A stretch of 64,000 bases of DNA from Hydractinia symbiolongicarpus (Eukaryota > Cnidaria > Hydrozoa > Anthoathecata > Hydractiniidae). Below the pieces are notes generated by a model. It searched no databases. It worked only from the letters and a program-made list of their open reading frames with translations, and was not told the origin of the DNA. Below, piece by piece: positions 52,501-64,000 of the stretch. The first letter of the stretch is position 1. Every line of letters begins with the position of its first letter. The translations under genes were made by a program, and so were the position numbers. Location of the stretch: positions 31,932,001 to 31,996,000 of the forward strand of contig NC_079884.1 in NCBI RefSeq assembly GCF_029227915.1. Direction: 5' to 3'.

Positions 52501-55142
52501 TTTAATCGCCGGCAAACGAAAACCCGCGATTTCCCGTAAATCCCGGGCTTGGCCCGTATAGTCAAAAGTATACAAAGAAAGTACCCAGGGAGTAAACTCA
52601 TTTCCCGAACGATTTTTTAAATTATCTTTTCACCACTAAAACGCATGAGACTTGCAGTTTTCAAAAATGTTTTCATTTTTTATGAGACGCTTAATGAAAG
52701 AGGTTTAATCGCCGGCAAACGAAATCCCGCGATTTCCCGTAAATCCCGGGCTTGGCCCGTATAGTCGAATGTATACAAAGAAAGTACCCAAGGAGTAATC
52801 TCATTTCCAGATCGATTTTTTAAATTACTTTTTTCACCACTAAAACGCATAAGACTTGTAGTTTTCAAAAATGTTTTCATTTTTGATGAGACGCTGAATA
52901 AAAGAAGTTTAATTGCCGGCAAACGAAAACCTGCGAGTTCCCGTAAATCCCGGACTCGGCCCGTATAGTCAAAAGTATTCAAAGAAAGTACCCAGGGAGT
53001 AAACTCATTTCCAAAACGATTTTTTAAATTATTATTACACCACTAAAGCCCATGAGACTTGTAGTTTTTAAAAATGTTTTCATTTTTGATGAGACGCTGA
53101 ATAAAAGAAGTTTAATCGCCGGCAAACGAAAACCCGCGATTTCCCGTAAATCCCGGACTCGGCCCGTATAGTCAAAAGTATACAAAGAAAGTACCCAGGG
53201 AGTAAACTCATTTCCCGAACGATTTTTTAAATCATTATTTCACCACTAAAACGCATGAGACCTGTAGTTTTTAAAAACATTTTCATTTCTGATGCGACGC
53301 TTAATGAAAGAGGTTTAATCGCCGGCAAACGAAAACCCGCGATTTCCTGTAAATCCCGGGCTTGGCCCTTATAGTCAAAAGTATACAAAGAAAGTACCCA
53401 GGGAGTAAACTCATTTCCCGAACGATTTTTTTAAATTATTTTTTCACCACTAAAACGCATGAGACTTGTAGTTTTCAAAAATGTTTTCATTTTTGATGAG
53501 ACGCTGAATAAAAGAAGTTTAATCGCTGGCAAACGAAAACCTGCGATTTCCCGTAAATCCCACACTCAGCCCGTATAGTCAAAAGTATACAAAGAAAATA
53601 CCCAGGGAGTAAACTCATTTCCCGAACGATTTTTAAAATTATTATTTCACCACTAAAGCCCATGAGACTTGTAGTTTTTAAAAATATTTTCATTTTTGAT
53701 GAGACGCTTAATGAAAGAGGTTTAATCGCCGGCAAATGAAAACCCGCGATTTCCCGTAAATCCCGGGCTTGGCCCGTATAGTCAAAAGTATACAAAGAAA
53801 GTACCCAGGGAGTAAACTCATTTCCCGAACGATTTTTTAAATTATCTTTTCACCACTAAAACGCATGAGACTTGTAGTTTTCAAAAATGTTTTCATTTTT
53901 GATGAGACGCTTAATGAAAGAGGTTTAATCGCCGGCAAACGAAAACCCGCGATTTCCTGTAAATCCCGGGCTTGGCCCTTATAGTCAAAAGTATACAAAG
54001 AAAGTACCCAGGGAGTAGACTCATTTCCCGAACGATTTTTTTAAATTATTTTTTCACCACTAAAACGCATGAGACTTGTAGTTTTCCAAAATGTTTTTAT
54101 TTTTGATGAGACGCTGAATAAAAGAAGTTTAATCGCCGGCAAACGAAAACCTGCGATTTCCCGTAAATCCCAGACTCAGCCCGTATAGTCAAAAGTATAC
54201 AAAGAAAATACCCAGGGAGTAAACTCATTTCCCGAACGATTTTTTAAATTATTATTTCACCACTAAAGCCCATGAGACTTGTAGTTTTTAAAAATATTTT
54301 CATTTTTGATGAGACGCTTAATGAAAGAGGTTTAATCGCCGGCAAATGAAAACCCGCGATTTCCCGTAAATCCCGGGCTTGGCCCGTATAGTCAAAAGTA
54401 TACAAAGAAAGTACCCAGGGAATAAACTCATTTCCCGAACGATTTTTTAAATTATCTTTTCACCACTAAAACGCATGAGACTTGTAGTTTTCAAAAATGT
54501 TTTCATTTTTGATGAGACGCTTAATGAAAGAGGTTTAATCGCCGGCAAACGAAATCCCGCGATTTCCCGTAAATCCCGGGCTTGGCCCGTATAGTCGAAT
54601 GTATACAAAGAAAGTACCCAAGGAGTAAACTCATTTCCAGATCGATTTTTTAAATTACTTTTTTCACCTCTAAAACGCATAAGACTTGTAGTTTTCAAAA
54701 ATGTTTTCATTTTTGATGAGACGCTGAATAAAAGAAGTTTAATTGCCGGCAAACGAAAACCTGCGATTTCCCGTAAATCCCGGACTCGGCCCGTATAGTC
54801 AAAAGTATACAAAGAAAGTACCCAGGGACTAAACTCATTTCCCGAACGATTTTTTAAATTATTTTTTCACCACTAAGACGCATGAGACTTGTAGTTTTCA
54901 AACTTTTTTTCATTTTTGATGAGACGCTGAATAAAAGATGTTTAATCGCCGGCAAACGAAAACCCGCGATTTCCCGTAAATCCCGGGCTTGGCCCGTATA
55001 GTTGAATGTATATAAAGAAAGTAACCAAGGAGTAAACTTATTTCCCGAACGATTTTTCAAATTATTTCTTAACCACTAGAACGAATGAGACTTGTAGTTT
55101 TCAAAAGATTTTCATTCTTAATGAGACGCTTAATGAAAGAGG
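52501..55142. repeat. 13-mer higher-order repeat, copy 1 (2,642 bp)
   Basis: Thirteen monomers are repeated directly at an offset of 2,642 bp. The order includes H, F, B, G, A, B, A, E and C units. Roughly a dozen single-base differences between copies were noticed by eye, among them GCGAGTTCCC near 52,936, GATGCGACGC near 53,292, CGCTGGC near 53,525, CACACTCAGC near 53,571 and GAGTAGACTC near 54,016 in this copy. That is about 99.5% identity. Confidence 0.9.
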
Positions 55143-57784
55143 TTTAATCGCCGGCAAACGAAAACCCGCGATTTCCCGTAAATCCCGGGCTTGGCCCGTA
55201 TAGTCAAAAGTATACAAAGAAAGTACCCAGGGAGTAAACTCATTTCCCGAACGATTTTTTAAATTATCTTTTCACCACTAAAACGCATGAGACTTGCAGT
55301 TTTCAAAAATGTTTTCATTTTTTATGAGACGCTTAATGAAAGAGGTTTAATCGCCGGCAAACGAAATCCCGCGATTTCCCGTAAATCCCGGGCTTGGCCC
55401 GTATAGTCGAATGTATACAAAGAAAGTACCCAAGGAGTAATCTCATTTCCAGATCGATTTTTTAAATTACTTTTTTCACCACTAAAACGCATAAGACTTG
55501 TAGTTTTTAAAAATGTTTTCATTTTTGATGAGACGCTGAATAAAAGAAGTTTAATTGCCGGCAAACGAAAACCTGCGATTTCCCGTAAATCCCGGACTCG
55601 GCCCGTATAGTCAAAAGTATTCAAAGAAAGTACCCAGGGAGTAAACTCATTTCCAAAACGATTTTTTAAATTATTATTACACCACTAAAGCCCATGAGAC
55701 TTGTAGTTTTTAAAAATGTTTTCATTTTTGATGAGACGCTGAATAAAAGAAGTTTAATCGCCGGCAAACGAAAACCCGCGATTTCCCGTAAATCCCGGAC
55801 TCGGCCCGTATAGTCAAAAGTATACAAAGAAAGTACCCGGGGAGTAAACTCATTTCCCGAACGATTTTTTAAATTATTATTTCACCACTAAAACGCATGA
55901 GACCTGTAGTTTTTAAAAACATTTTCATTTCTGATGAGACGCTTAATGAAAGAGGTTTAATCGCCGGCAAACGAAAACCCGCGATTTCCTGTAAATCCCG
56001 GGCTTGGCCCTTATAGTCAAAAGTATACAAAGAAAGTACCCAGGGAGTAAACTCATTTCCCGAACGATTTTTTTAAATTATTTTTTCACCACTAAAACGC
56101 ATGAGACTTGTAGTTTTCAAAAATGTTTTCATTTTTGATGAGACGCTGAATAAAAGAAGTTTAATCGCCGGCAAACGAAAACCTGCGATTTCCCGTAAAT
56201 CCCAGACTCAGCCCGTATAGTCAAAAGTATACAAAGAAAATACCCAGGGAGTAAACTCATTTCCCGAACGATTTTTAAAATTATTATTTCACCACTAAAG
56301 CCCATGAGACTTGTAGTTTTTAAAAATATTTTCATTTTTGATGAGACGCTTAATGAAAGAGGTTTAATCGCCGGCAAATGAAAACCCGCGATTTCCCGTA
56401 AATCCGGGGCTTGGCCCGTATAGTCAAAAGTATACAAAGAAAGTACCCAGGGAGTAAACTCATTTCCCGAACGATTTTTTAAATTATCTTTTCACCACTA
56501 AAACGCATGAGACTTGTAGTTTTCAAAAATGTTTTCATTTTTGATGAGACGCTTAATGAAAGAGGTTTAATCGCCGGCAAACGAAAACCCGCGATTTCCT
56601 GTAAATCCCGGGCTTGGCCCTTATAGTCAAAAGTATACAAAGAAAGTACCCAGGGAGTAAACTCATTTCCCGAACGATTTTTTTAAATTATTTTTTCACC
56701 ACTAAAACGCATGAGACTTGTAGTTTTCAAAAATGTTTTCATTTTTGATGAGACGCTGAATAAAAGAAGTTTAATCGCCGGCAAACGAAAACCTGCGATT
56801 TCCCGTAAATCCCAGACTCAGCCCGTATAGTCAAAAGTATACAAAGAAAATACCCAGGGAGTAAACTCATTTCCCGAACGATTTTTTAAATTATTATTTC
56901 ACCACTAAAGCCCATGAGACTTGTAGTTTTTAAAAATATTTTCATTTTTGATGAGACGCTTAATGAAAGAGGTTTAATCGCCGGCAAATGAAAACCCGCG
57001 ATTTCCCGTAAATCCCGGGCTTGGCCCGTATAGTCAAAAGTATACAAAGAAAGTACCCAGGGAATAAACTCATTTCCCGAACGATTTTTTAAATTATCTT
57101 TTCACCACTAAAACGCATGAGACTTGTAGTTTTCAAAAATGTTTTCATTTTTGATGAGACGCTTAATGAAAGAGGTTTAATCGCCGGCAAACGAAATCCC
57201 GCGATTTCCCGTAAATCCCGGGCTTGGCCCGTATAGTCGAATGTATACAAAGAAAGTACCCAAGGAGTAAACTCATTTCCAGATCGATTTTTTAAATTAC
57301 TTTTTTCACCTCTAAAACGTATAAGACTTGTAGTTTTCAAAAATGTTTTCATTTTTGATGAGACGCTGAATAAAAGAAGTTTAATTGCCGGCAAACGAAA
57401 AACTGCGATTTCCCGTAAATCCCGGACTCGGCCCGTATAGTCAAAAGTATACAAAGAAAGTACCCAGGGACTAAACTCATTTCCCGAACGATTTTTTAAA
57501 TTATTTTTTCACCACTAAGACGCATGAGACTTGTAGTTTTCAAACTTTTTTTCATTTTTGATGAGACGCTGAATAAAAGATGTTTAATCGCCGGCAAACG
57601 AAAACCCGCGATTTCCCGTAAATCCCGGGCTTGGCCCGTATAGTTGAATGTATATAAAGAAAGTAACCAAGGAGTAAACTTATTTCCCGAACGATTTTTC
57701 AAATTATTTCTTAACCACTAGAACGAATGAGACTTGTAGTTTTCAAAAGATTTTCATTCTTAATGAGACGCTTAATGAAAGAGG
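55143..57784. repeat. 13-mer higher-order repeat, copy 2 (2,642 bp)
   Basis: This is the direct duplicate of 52,501-55,142. It has private changes such as CCCGGGGAG near 55,838, AATCCGGGGC near 56,402, AAAACGTATAAG near 57,315 and GAAAAACTGCG near 57,400. The match to copy 1 starts in TTTAATCGCCGGC after a C-class start, the same word that carries the switch at 49,250, and ends at the corresponding position near 57,785. Confidence 0.9.
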
Positions 57785-58647
57785 TTTAATCGCCGGCAAA
57801 CGAAAACCCGCGATTTCCCGTAAATCCCGAGCTTGTCCCGTATAGTCGAATGTATACAAAGAAAGTACCCTGTGAGTAAACTCATTTCCAGAACGATTTT
57901 TTAAATTATCTTTTCACCACTAAATCGCATGAGACTTCTAGTTTTCAAAAATGTTTTCATTTTTGATGAGACGCTGAATAAAAGAAGTTTAATCGCCGGC
58001 AAAGGAAAACCTGCGATTTCCCGTAAATCCCAGACTCGGCCCATATAGTCAAAAGTATACAACGAAAGTACCCAGGGAGTAAACTCATTTCCCGAACGAT
58101 TTTTTAAATTATCTTTTCACCACTAAAACGCATGAGACTTGTAGTTTTCAAAAATGTTTTCATTTTTGATGAGACGCTTAATGAAAGAGGTTTAATCGCC
58201 GGCAAACGAAATCCCGCGATTTCCCGTAAATCCCGGGCTTGGCCCGTATAGTCGAATGTATACAAAGAAAGTACCCAGGGAGTAAACTCATTTCCCGAAC
58301 GATTTTTTAAATTATTTTTTCACCACTAAGACGCATGAGACTTGTAGTTTTCAAACTTTTTTTCATTTTTGATGAGACGCTGAATAAAAGATGTTTAATC
58401 GCCGGCAAACGAAAACCCGCGATTTCCCGTAAATCCCGGGCTTGGCCCGTATAGTTGAATGTATATAAAGAAAGTAACCAAGGAGTAAACTTATTTTCCG
58501 AACGATTTTTCAAATTATTTCTTCACCACTAGAACGAATGAGACTTGTAGTTTTCAAAAGATTTTCATTCTTAATGAGACGCTTAATGAAAGAGGTTTAA
58601 TCGCCGGCAAACGAAAACCCGCGATTTCCCGTAAATCCCGGGCTTGT
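57785..58647. repeat. Array block: D, hybrid, E and C monomers
   Basis: This short stretch of satellite links the 13-mer and 6-mer blocks. A D unit near 57,915 ends with CAACGAAAGTACCC and is followed by an A-class unit where a B unit would be expected, so one or more monomers have been lost. An E unit at 58,326 carries AAAAGATGTTT as at 54,930 and 57,570. Confidence 0.75.
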
Positions 58648-59866
58648 CCCGTATAGTCGAATGTATACAAAGAAAGTACCCTGTGAGTAAACTCATTTCC
58701 AGAACGATTTTTTAAATTATCTTTTCACCACTAAATCGCATGAGACTTGTAGTTTTCAAAAATGTTTTCATTTTTGATGAGACGCTGAATAAAAGAAGTT
58801 TAATCGCCGGCAAAGGAAAACCTGCGATTTCCCGTAAATCCCAGACTCGGCCCGTATAGTCAAAAGTATACAACGAAAGTACCCAGGGAGTAAACTCATT
58901 TCCCAAACGACTTTTTAAATTATTATTTCACCACTAAAGCCCATAAGACTTGTAGTTTTTAAAAATGTTTTCATTTTTGATGAGACGCTGAATAAAAGAA
59001 GTTTAATCGCCGGCAAACGAAAACCCGCGATTTCCCGTAAATCCCGGACGCGGCCCGTATAGTCAAAAGTATACAAAGAAAGTACCCAGGGAGTAAACTC
59101 ATTTCCGGAACGATTTTTTAAATTATTATTTCACCACTAAAACGCATGAGACCTGTAGTTTTTAAAAACATTTTCATTTTTGATGAGACGCTTAATGAAA
59201 GAGGTTTAATCTCCGGCAAACGAAAACCCGCGATTTCCTGTAAATCCCGGGCTTGGCCCTTATAGTCAAAAGTATACAAAGAAAGTACCCAGGGAGTAAA
59301 CTCATTTCCCGAACGATTTTTTTAAATTATTTTTTCACCACTAAAACGCATGAGACTTGTAGTTTTCAAAAATGTTTTCATTTTTGATGAGACGCTGAAT
59401 AAAAGAAGTTTAATCGCCGGCAAACGAAAACCTGCGATTTCCTGTAAATCCCAGACTCAGCCCGTATAGTCAAAAGTATACAAAGAAAATACCCAGGGAG
59501 TAAACTCATTTCCCGAACGATTTTTTAAATTATTATTTCACCACTAAAGCCCATGAGACTTGTAGTTTTTAAAAATATTTTCATTTTTGATGAGACGCTT
59601 AATGAAAGAGGTTTAATCGCCGGCAAATAAAAACCCGCGATTTCCCGTAAATCCCGGGCTTGGCCCGTATAGTCAAAAGTATACAAAGAAAGTACCCAGG
59701 GAGTAAACTCATTTCCCGAACGATTTTTTAAATTATCTTTTCACCACTAAAACGCATGAGACTTGCAGTTTTCAAAAATGTTTTCATTTTTTATGAGACG
59801 CCTAATGAAAGAGGTTTAATCGCCGGCAAACGAAATCCAGCGATTTCCCGTAAATCCCGGGCTTGG
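58648..59866. repeat. 6-mer higher-order repeat, copy 1 (1,219 bp)
   Basis: Six monomers in the order D, B, G, A, B, H repeat at an offset of 1,219 bp. Private markers are GGACGCGGCCCG (59,042 and 60,261), ATTTCCGGAACG (near 59,103 and 60,322), AATCTCCGGC (near 59,209 and 60,428) and GGCAAATAAAAACC (near 59,625 and 60,842). Copies look almost identical, one difference being AAATCCAGCG near 59,835 against AAATCCCGCG. Confidence 0.9.
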
Positions 59867-61085
59867 CCCGTATAGTCGAATGTATACAAAGAAAGTACCC
59901 TGTGAGTAAACTCATTTCCAGAACGATTTTTTAAATTATCTTTTCACCACTAAATCGCATGAGACTTGTAGTTTTCAAAAATGTTTTCATTTTTGATGAG
60001 ACGCTGAATAAAAGAAGTTTAATCGCCGGCAAAGGAAAACCTGCGATTTCCCGTAAATCCCAGACTCGGCCCGTATAGTCAAAAGTATACAACGAAAGTA
60101 CCCAGGGAGTAAACTCATTTCCCAAACGACTTTTTAAATTATTATTTCACCACTAAAGCCCATAAGACTTGTAGTTTTTAAAAATGTTTTCATTTTTGAT
60201 GAGACGCTGAATAAAAGAAGTTTAATCGCCGGCAAACGAAAACCCGCGATTTCCCGTAAATCCCGGACGCGGCCCGTATAGTCAAAAGTATACAAAGAAA
60301 GTACCCAGGGAGTAAACTCATTTCCGGAACGATTTTTTAAATTATTATTTCACCACTAAAACGCATGAGACCTGTAGTTTTTAAAAACATTTTCATTTTT
60401 GATGAGACGCTTAATGAAAGAGGTTTAATCTCCGGCAAACGAAAACCCGCGATTTCCTGTAAATCCCGGGCTTGGCCCTTATAGTCAAAAGTATACAAAG
60501 AAAGTACCCAGGGAGTAAACTCATTTCCCGAACGATTTTTTTAAATTATTTTTTCACCACTAAAACGCATGAGACTTGTAGTTTTCAAAAATGTTTTCAT
60601 TTTTGATGAGACGCTGAATAAAAGAAGTTTAATCGCCGGCAAACGAAAACCTGCGATTTCCTGTAAATCCCAGACTCAGCCCGTATAGTCAAAAGTATAC
60701 AAAGAAAATACCCAGGGAGTAAACTCATTTCCCGAACGATTTTTTAAATTATTATTTCACCACTAAAGCCCATGAGACTTGTAGTTTTTAAAAATATTTT
60801 CATTTTTGATGAGACGCTTAATGAAAGAGGTTTAATCGCCGGCAAATAAAAACCCGCGATTTCCCGTAAATCCCGGGCTTGGCCCGTATAGTCAAAAGTA
60901 TACAAAGAAAGTACCCAGGGAGTAAACTCATTTCCCGAACGATTTTTTAAATTATCTTTTCACCACTAAAACGCATGAGACTTGCAGTTTTCAAAAATGT
61001 TTTCATTTTTTATGAGACGCCTAATGAAAGAGGTTTAATCGCCGGCAAACGAAATCCCGCGATTTCCCGTAAATCCCGGGCTTGG
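59867..61085. repeat. 6-mer higher-order repeat, copy 2 (1,219 bp)
   Basis: This is the second copy of the D, B, G, A, B, H unit. Its D unit continues with CTGTGAG, while the next period (61,086) starts with an F-class unit (CCAAGGAG, CAGATCG) instead of D, so only five of six monomers are shared with the third period. Confidence 0.9.
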
Positions 61086-64000
61086 CCCGTATAGTCGAAT
61101 GTATACAAAGAAAGTACCCAAGGAGTAAACTCATTTCCAGATCGATTTTTTAAATTACTTTTTTCACCACTAAAACGCATAAGACTTGTAGTTTTCAAAA
61201 ATGTTTTCATTTTTGATGAGACGCTGAATAAAAGAAGTTTAATTTTCCGGCAAACGAAAACCTGTGATTTCCCGTAAATCCCGGACTCGGCCCGTATAGT
61301 CAAAAGTATTCAAAGAAAGTACCCAGGGAGTAAACTCATTTCCAAAACGATTTTTTAAATTATTATTACACCACTAAAGCCCATGAGACTTGTAGTTTTT
61401 AAAAATGTTTTCATTTTTGATGAGACGCTGTATAAAAGAAGTTTAATCGCCGGCAAACGAAAACCCGCGATTTCCCGTAAATCCCGGACTCGGCCCGTAT
61501 AGTCAAAAGTATACAAAGAAAGTACCCAGGGAGTAAACTCATTTCCCGAACGATTTTTTAAATTATTATTTCACCACTAAAACGCATGAGACCTGTAGTT
61601 TTTAAAAACATTTTCATTTTTGATGAGACGCTTAATGAAAGAGGTTTAATCGCCGGCAAACGAAAACCCGCGATTTCCTGTAAATCCCAGGCTTGGCCCT
61701 TATAGTCAAAAGTATACAAAGAAAGTACCCAGGGAGTAAACTCATTTCCCGAACGATTTTTTTAAATTATTTTTTTACCACAAAAACGCATGAGACTTGT
61801 AGTTTTCAAAAATGTTTTCATTTTTGATGAGACGCTGAATAAAAGAAGTTTAATCGCCGGCAAACAAAAACCTGCGATTTCCCGTAAATCCCAGACTCAG
61901 CCCGTATAGTCAAAAGTATACAAAGAAAATACCCAGGGAGTAAACTCATTTCCCAAACGATTTTTTAAATTATTATTTCACCACTAAAGCCCATGAGACT
62001 TGTAGTTTTTAAAAATATTTTCATTTTTGATGAGACGCTTAATGAAAGAGGTTTAATCGCCGGCAAATGAAAACCCGCGATTTCCCGTAAATCCCGGGCT
62101 TGGCCCGTATAGTCAAAAGTATACAAAGAAAGTACCCAGGGAGTAAACTCATTTCCCGAACGATTTTTTAAATTATCTTTTTACCACTAAAACGCATGAG
62201 ACTTGCAGTTTTCAAAAATGTTTTCATTTTTTATGAGACGCCTAATGAAAGAGGTTTAATCGCCGGCAAACGAAATCCCGCGATTTCCCGTAAATACCGG
62301 GCTTGGGCCGTATAGTCGAATGTATACAAAGAAAGTACCCAAGGAGTAAACTCATTTCCAGATCGATTTTTTAAATTACTTTTTTCACCACTAAAACGCA
62401 TAAGACTTGTAGTTTTCAAAAATGTTTTCATTTTGATGAGACGCTGAATAAAAGAAGTTTAATTTTCCGGCAAACGAAAACCTGTGATTTCCCGTAAATC
62501 CCGGACTCGGCCCGTATAGTCAAAAGTATTCAAAGAAAGTACCCAGGGAGTAAACTCATTTCCAAAACGATTTTTTAAATTATTATTACACCACTAAAGC
62601 CCATGAGACTTGTAGTTTTTAAAAATGTTTTCATTTTTGATGAGACGCTGTATAGAAGAAGTTTAACCGCCGGCAAACGAAAACCTGCGATTTCCCGTAA
62701 ATCCCAGACTCAGCCCGTATAGTCAAAAGTATACAAAGAAAATACCCAGGGAGTAAACTCATTTCCCGAACGATTTTTTAAATTATTATTTCACCACTAA
62801 AGCCCATGAGACTTGTAGTTTTTAAAAATATTTTCATTTTTGATGAGACGCTTAATGAAAGAGGTTTAATCGCCGGCAAATGAAAACCCGCGATTTCCCG
62901 TAAATCCCGGGCTTGGCCCGTATAGTCAAAAGTATACAAAGAAAGTACCCAGGGAGTAAACTCATTTCCCGAACGATTTTTTAAATTATCTTTTTACCAC
63001 TAAAACGCATGAGACTTGCAGTTTTCAAAAATGTTTTCATTTTTTATGAGACGCCTACTGAAAGAAGTTTAATCGCCGGCAAACGAAATCCCGCGATTTC
63101 CCGTAAATACCGGGCTTGGCCCGTATAGTCGAATGTATACAAAGAAAGTACCCAAGGAGTAAACTCATTTCCAGATCGATTTTTTAAATTACTTTTTTCA
63201 CCACTAAAACGCATAAGACTTGTAGTTTTCAAAAATGTTTTCATTTTTGATGAGACGCTGAATAAAAGAAGTTTAATTTTCCGGCAAACGAAAACCTGTG
63301 ATTTCCCGTAAATCCCGGACTCGGCCCGTATAGTCAAAAGTATTCAAAGAAAGTACCCAGGGAGTAAACTCATTTCCAAAACGATTTTTTAAATTATTAT
63401 TACACCACTAAAGCCCATGAGACTTGTAGTTTTTAAAAATGTTTTCATTTTTGATGAGACGCTGTATAGAAGAAGTTTAATCGCCGGCAAACGAAAACCC
63501 GCGATTTCCCGTAAATCCCGGACTCGGCCCGTATAGTCAAAAGTATACAAAGAAAGTACCCAGGGAGTAAACTCATTTCCCGAACGATTTTTTAAATTAT
63601 TATTTCACCACTAAAACGCATGAGACCTGTAGTTTTTAAAAACATTTTCATTTTTGATGAGACGCTTAATGAAAGAGGTTTAATCGCCGGCAAACGAAAA
63701 CCCGCGATTTCCTGTAAATCCCGGGCTTGGCCCTTATAGTCAAAAGTATACAAAGAAAGTACCCAGGGAGTAAACTCATTTCTCGAACGATTTTTTTAAA
63801 TTATTTTTTCACCACTAAAACGCATGAGACTTGTAGTTTTCAAAAATGTTTTCATTTTTGATGAGACGCTGAATAAAAGAAGTTTAATCGCCGGCAAACG
63901 AAAACCTGCGATTTCCCGTAAATCCCAGACTCAGCCCGTATAGTCAAAAGTATACAAAGAAAATACCCAGGGAGTAAACTCATTTCCCGAACGATTTTTT
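61086..64000. repeat. 6-mer-derived periods with a 4-mer deletion form
   Basis: The F-class marker AATTTTCCGGC occurs at 61,241, 62,461 and 63,275, giving periods of 1,220 bp (6 monomers) and 814 bp (4 monomers). The shorter period lacks the G and A units: a B unit reading CTGTATAGAAG near 62,650 runs directly into the AAACCTGCG, CAGACTCAGCC end. The last 0.6 kb resumes B, G, A order to the window edge, which cuts a monomer in its linker. Confidence 0.85.

Larger units (their letters stand above)
1..64000. repeat. 203-bp satellite DNA, continuous head-to-tail array
   Basis: The same unit of about 203 bp recurs from the first to the last base. CACC anchors at 113, 315, 517, 720, 923, 1126, 1329, 1531 and 1734 are spaced 202-203 bp; at the far end, anchors at 63199, 63403, 63606 and 63810 are spaced 203-204 bp. 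All units read in one orientation, and I found no stretch of non-satellite sequence. The canonical unit has 79 G/C of 203 and 13 CpG. Length variation is mostly 1-bp change in T runs. About 315 units are present. Such arrays are typical of centromeric or heterochromatic DNA in eukaryotes; a centromeric role here is inference. I do not recognise the family. Both window edges lie inside monomers, so the array extends beyond the window. Confidence 0.98.

Noticed and set aside
1-64000. CRISPR array
   Set aside because: There is no alternation of short identical repeats with unique spacers. The entire 203-bp unit is repeated, and the unit is far longer than a repeat-spacer pair.
1-64000. Assignment to a named organism or satellite family
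   Set aside because: Monomer length, base composition and CpG content are compatible with many animals and plants. I do not recognise the sequence, so a name would be a guess.

Overview
The whole 64-kb window is one uninterrupted tandem array of a single satellite DNA family. The monomer is about 203 bp (intervals measured at both ends are 202-204 bp), so the window holds roughly 315 monomers, all head-to-tail in the same orientation. I see no unique sequence, transposon insertion, inverted block, RNA gene or credible protein-coding gene. An array this long points to a eukaryotic chromosome, in a (peri)centromeric or other heterochromatic block. I do not recognise the family and cannot assign a taxon. 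The canonical monomer is about 39% G+C and carries 13 CpG sites, about 1.7 times the expectation from its base composition, so there is no sign of strong methylation-driven CpG decay.

Each monomer starts, in the phase used here, at CACCACT. Next come an AT-rich part with a 9-bp-arm dyad (about positions 31-52), a GC-rich core (about 80-130) in which CCCG blocks alternate with short A/T tracts roughly every 10 bp, a GTATAC-containing segment (about 141-146), a second copy of ATTTCCCG, and a T-rich/A-rich linker. Monomers fall into recurring variant classes recognised by short diagnostic words: AAGCCCATG (B), AGAACGAATG (C), AATCGCATG (D), AAGACGCATG with a long T run (E), ACGCATAAG (F), GAGACCTG (G), GACTTGCAG (H), and GGAATACG with CCCCTAAATC (X).

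The classes recur in fixed orders, making higher-order repeats (HORs) of changing length along the array: a 7-mer (1,421 bp) at 4.4-7.3 kb; a 6-mer (1,220 bp) at 10.0-12.5 kb; interleaved 9- and 12-monomer relations at 16.7-21 kb; 9- and 10-mers (1.82-2.03 kb) dominated by X monomers at 25-37 kb; an almost perfect 17-mer duplication (3,450 bp) at 38.8-45.7 kb; a 13-mer duplication (2,642 bp) at 52.5-57.8 kb; and 6-mers (1,219 bp) at 58.6-62.3 kb. Segments 15-30 kb apart also match in monomer order (1.3-2.5 with 17.2-18.3 kb; 8.2-8.8 with 38.0-38.6 kb). Hybrid monomers mark several breakpoints. This is the expected signature of repeated unequal exchange and local amplification.

Short open frames of 60-136 codons occur throughout, mainly on the minus strand. 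They are by-products of the repeat: 203 is not a multiple of 3, so no frame passes through successive monomers. All comparisons were made by eye; identities and counts are approximate unless a coordinate difference is given.
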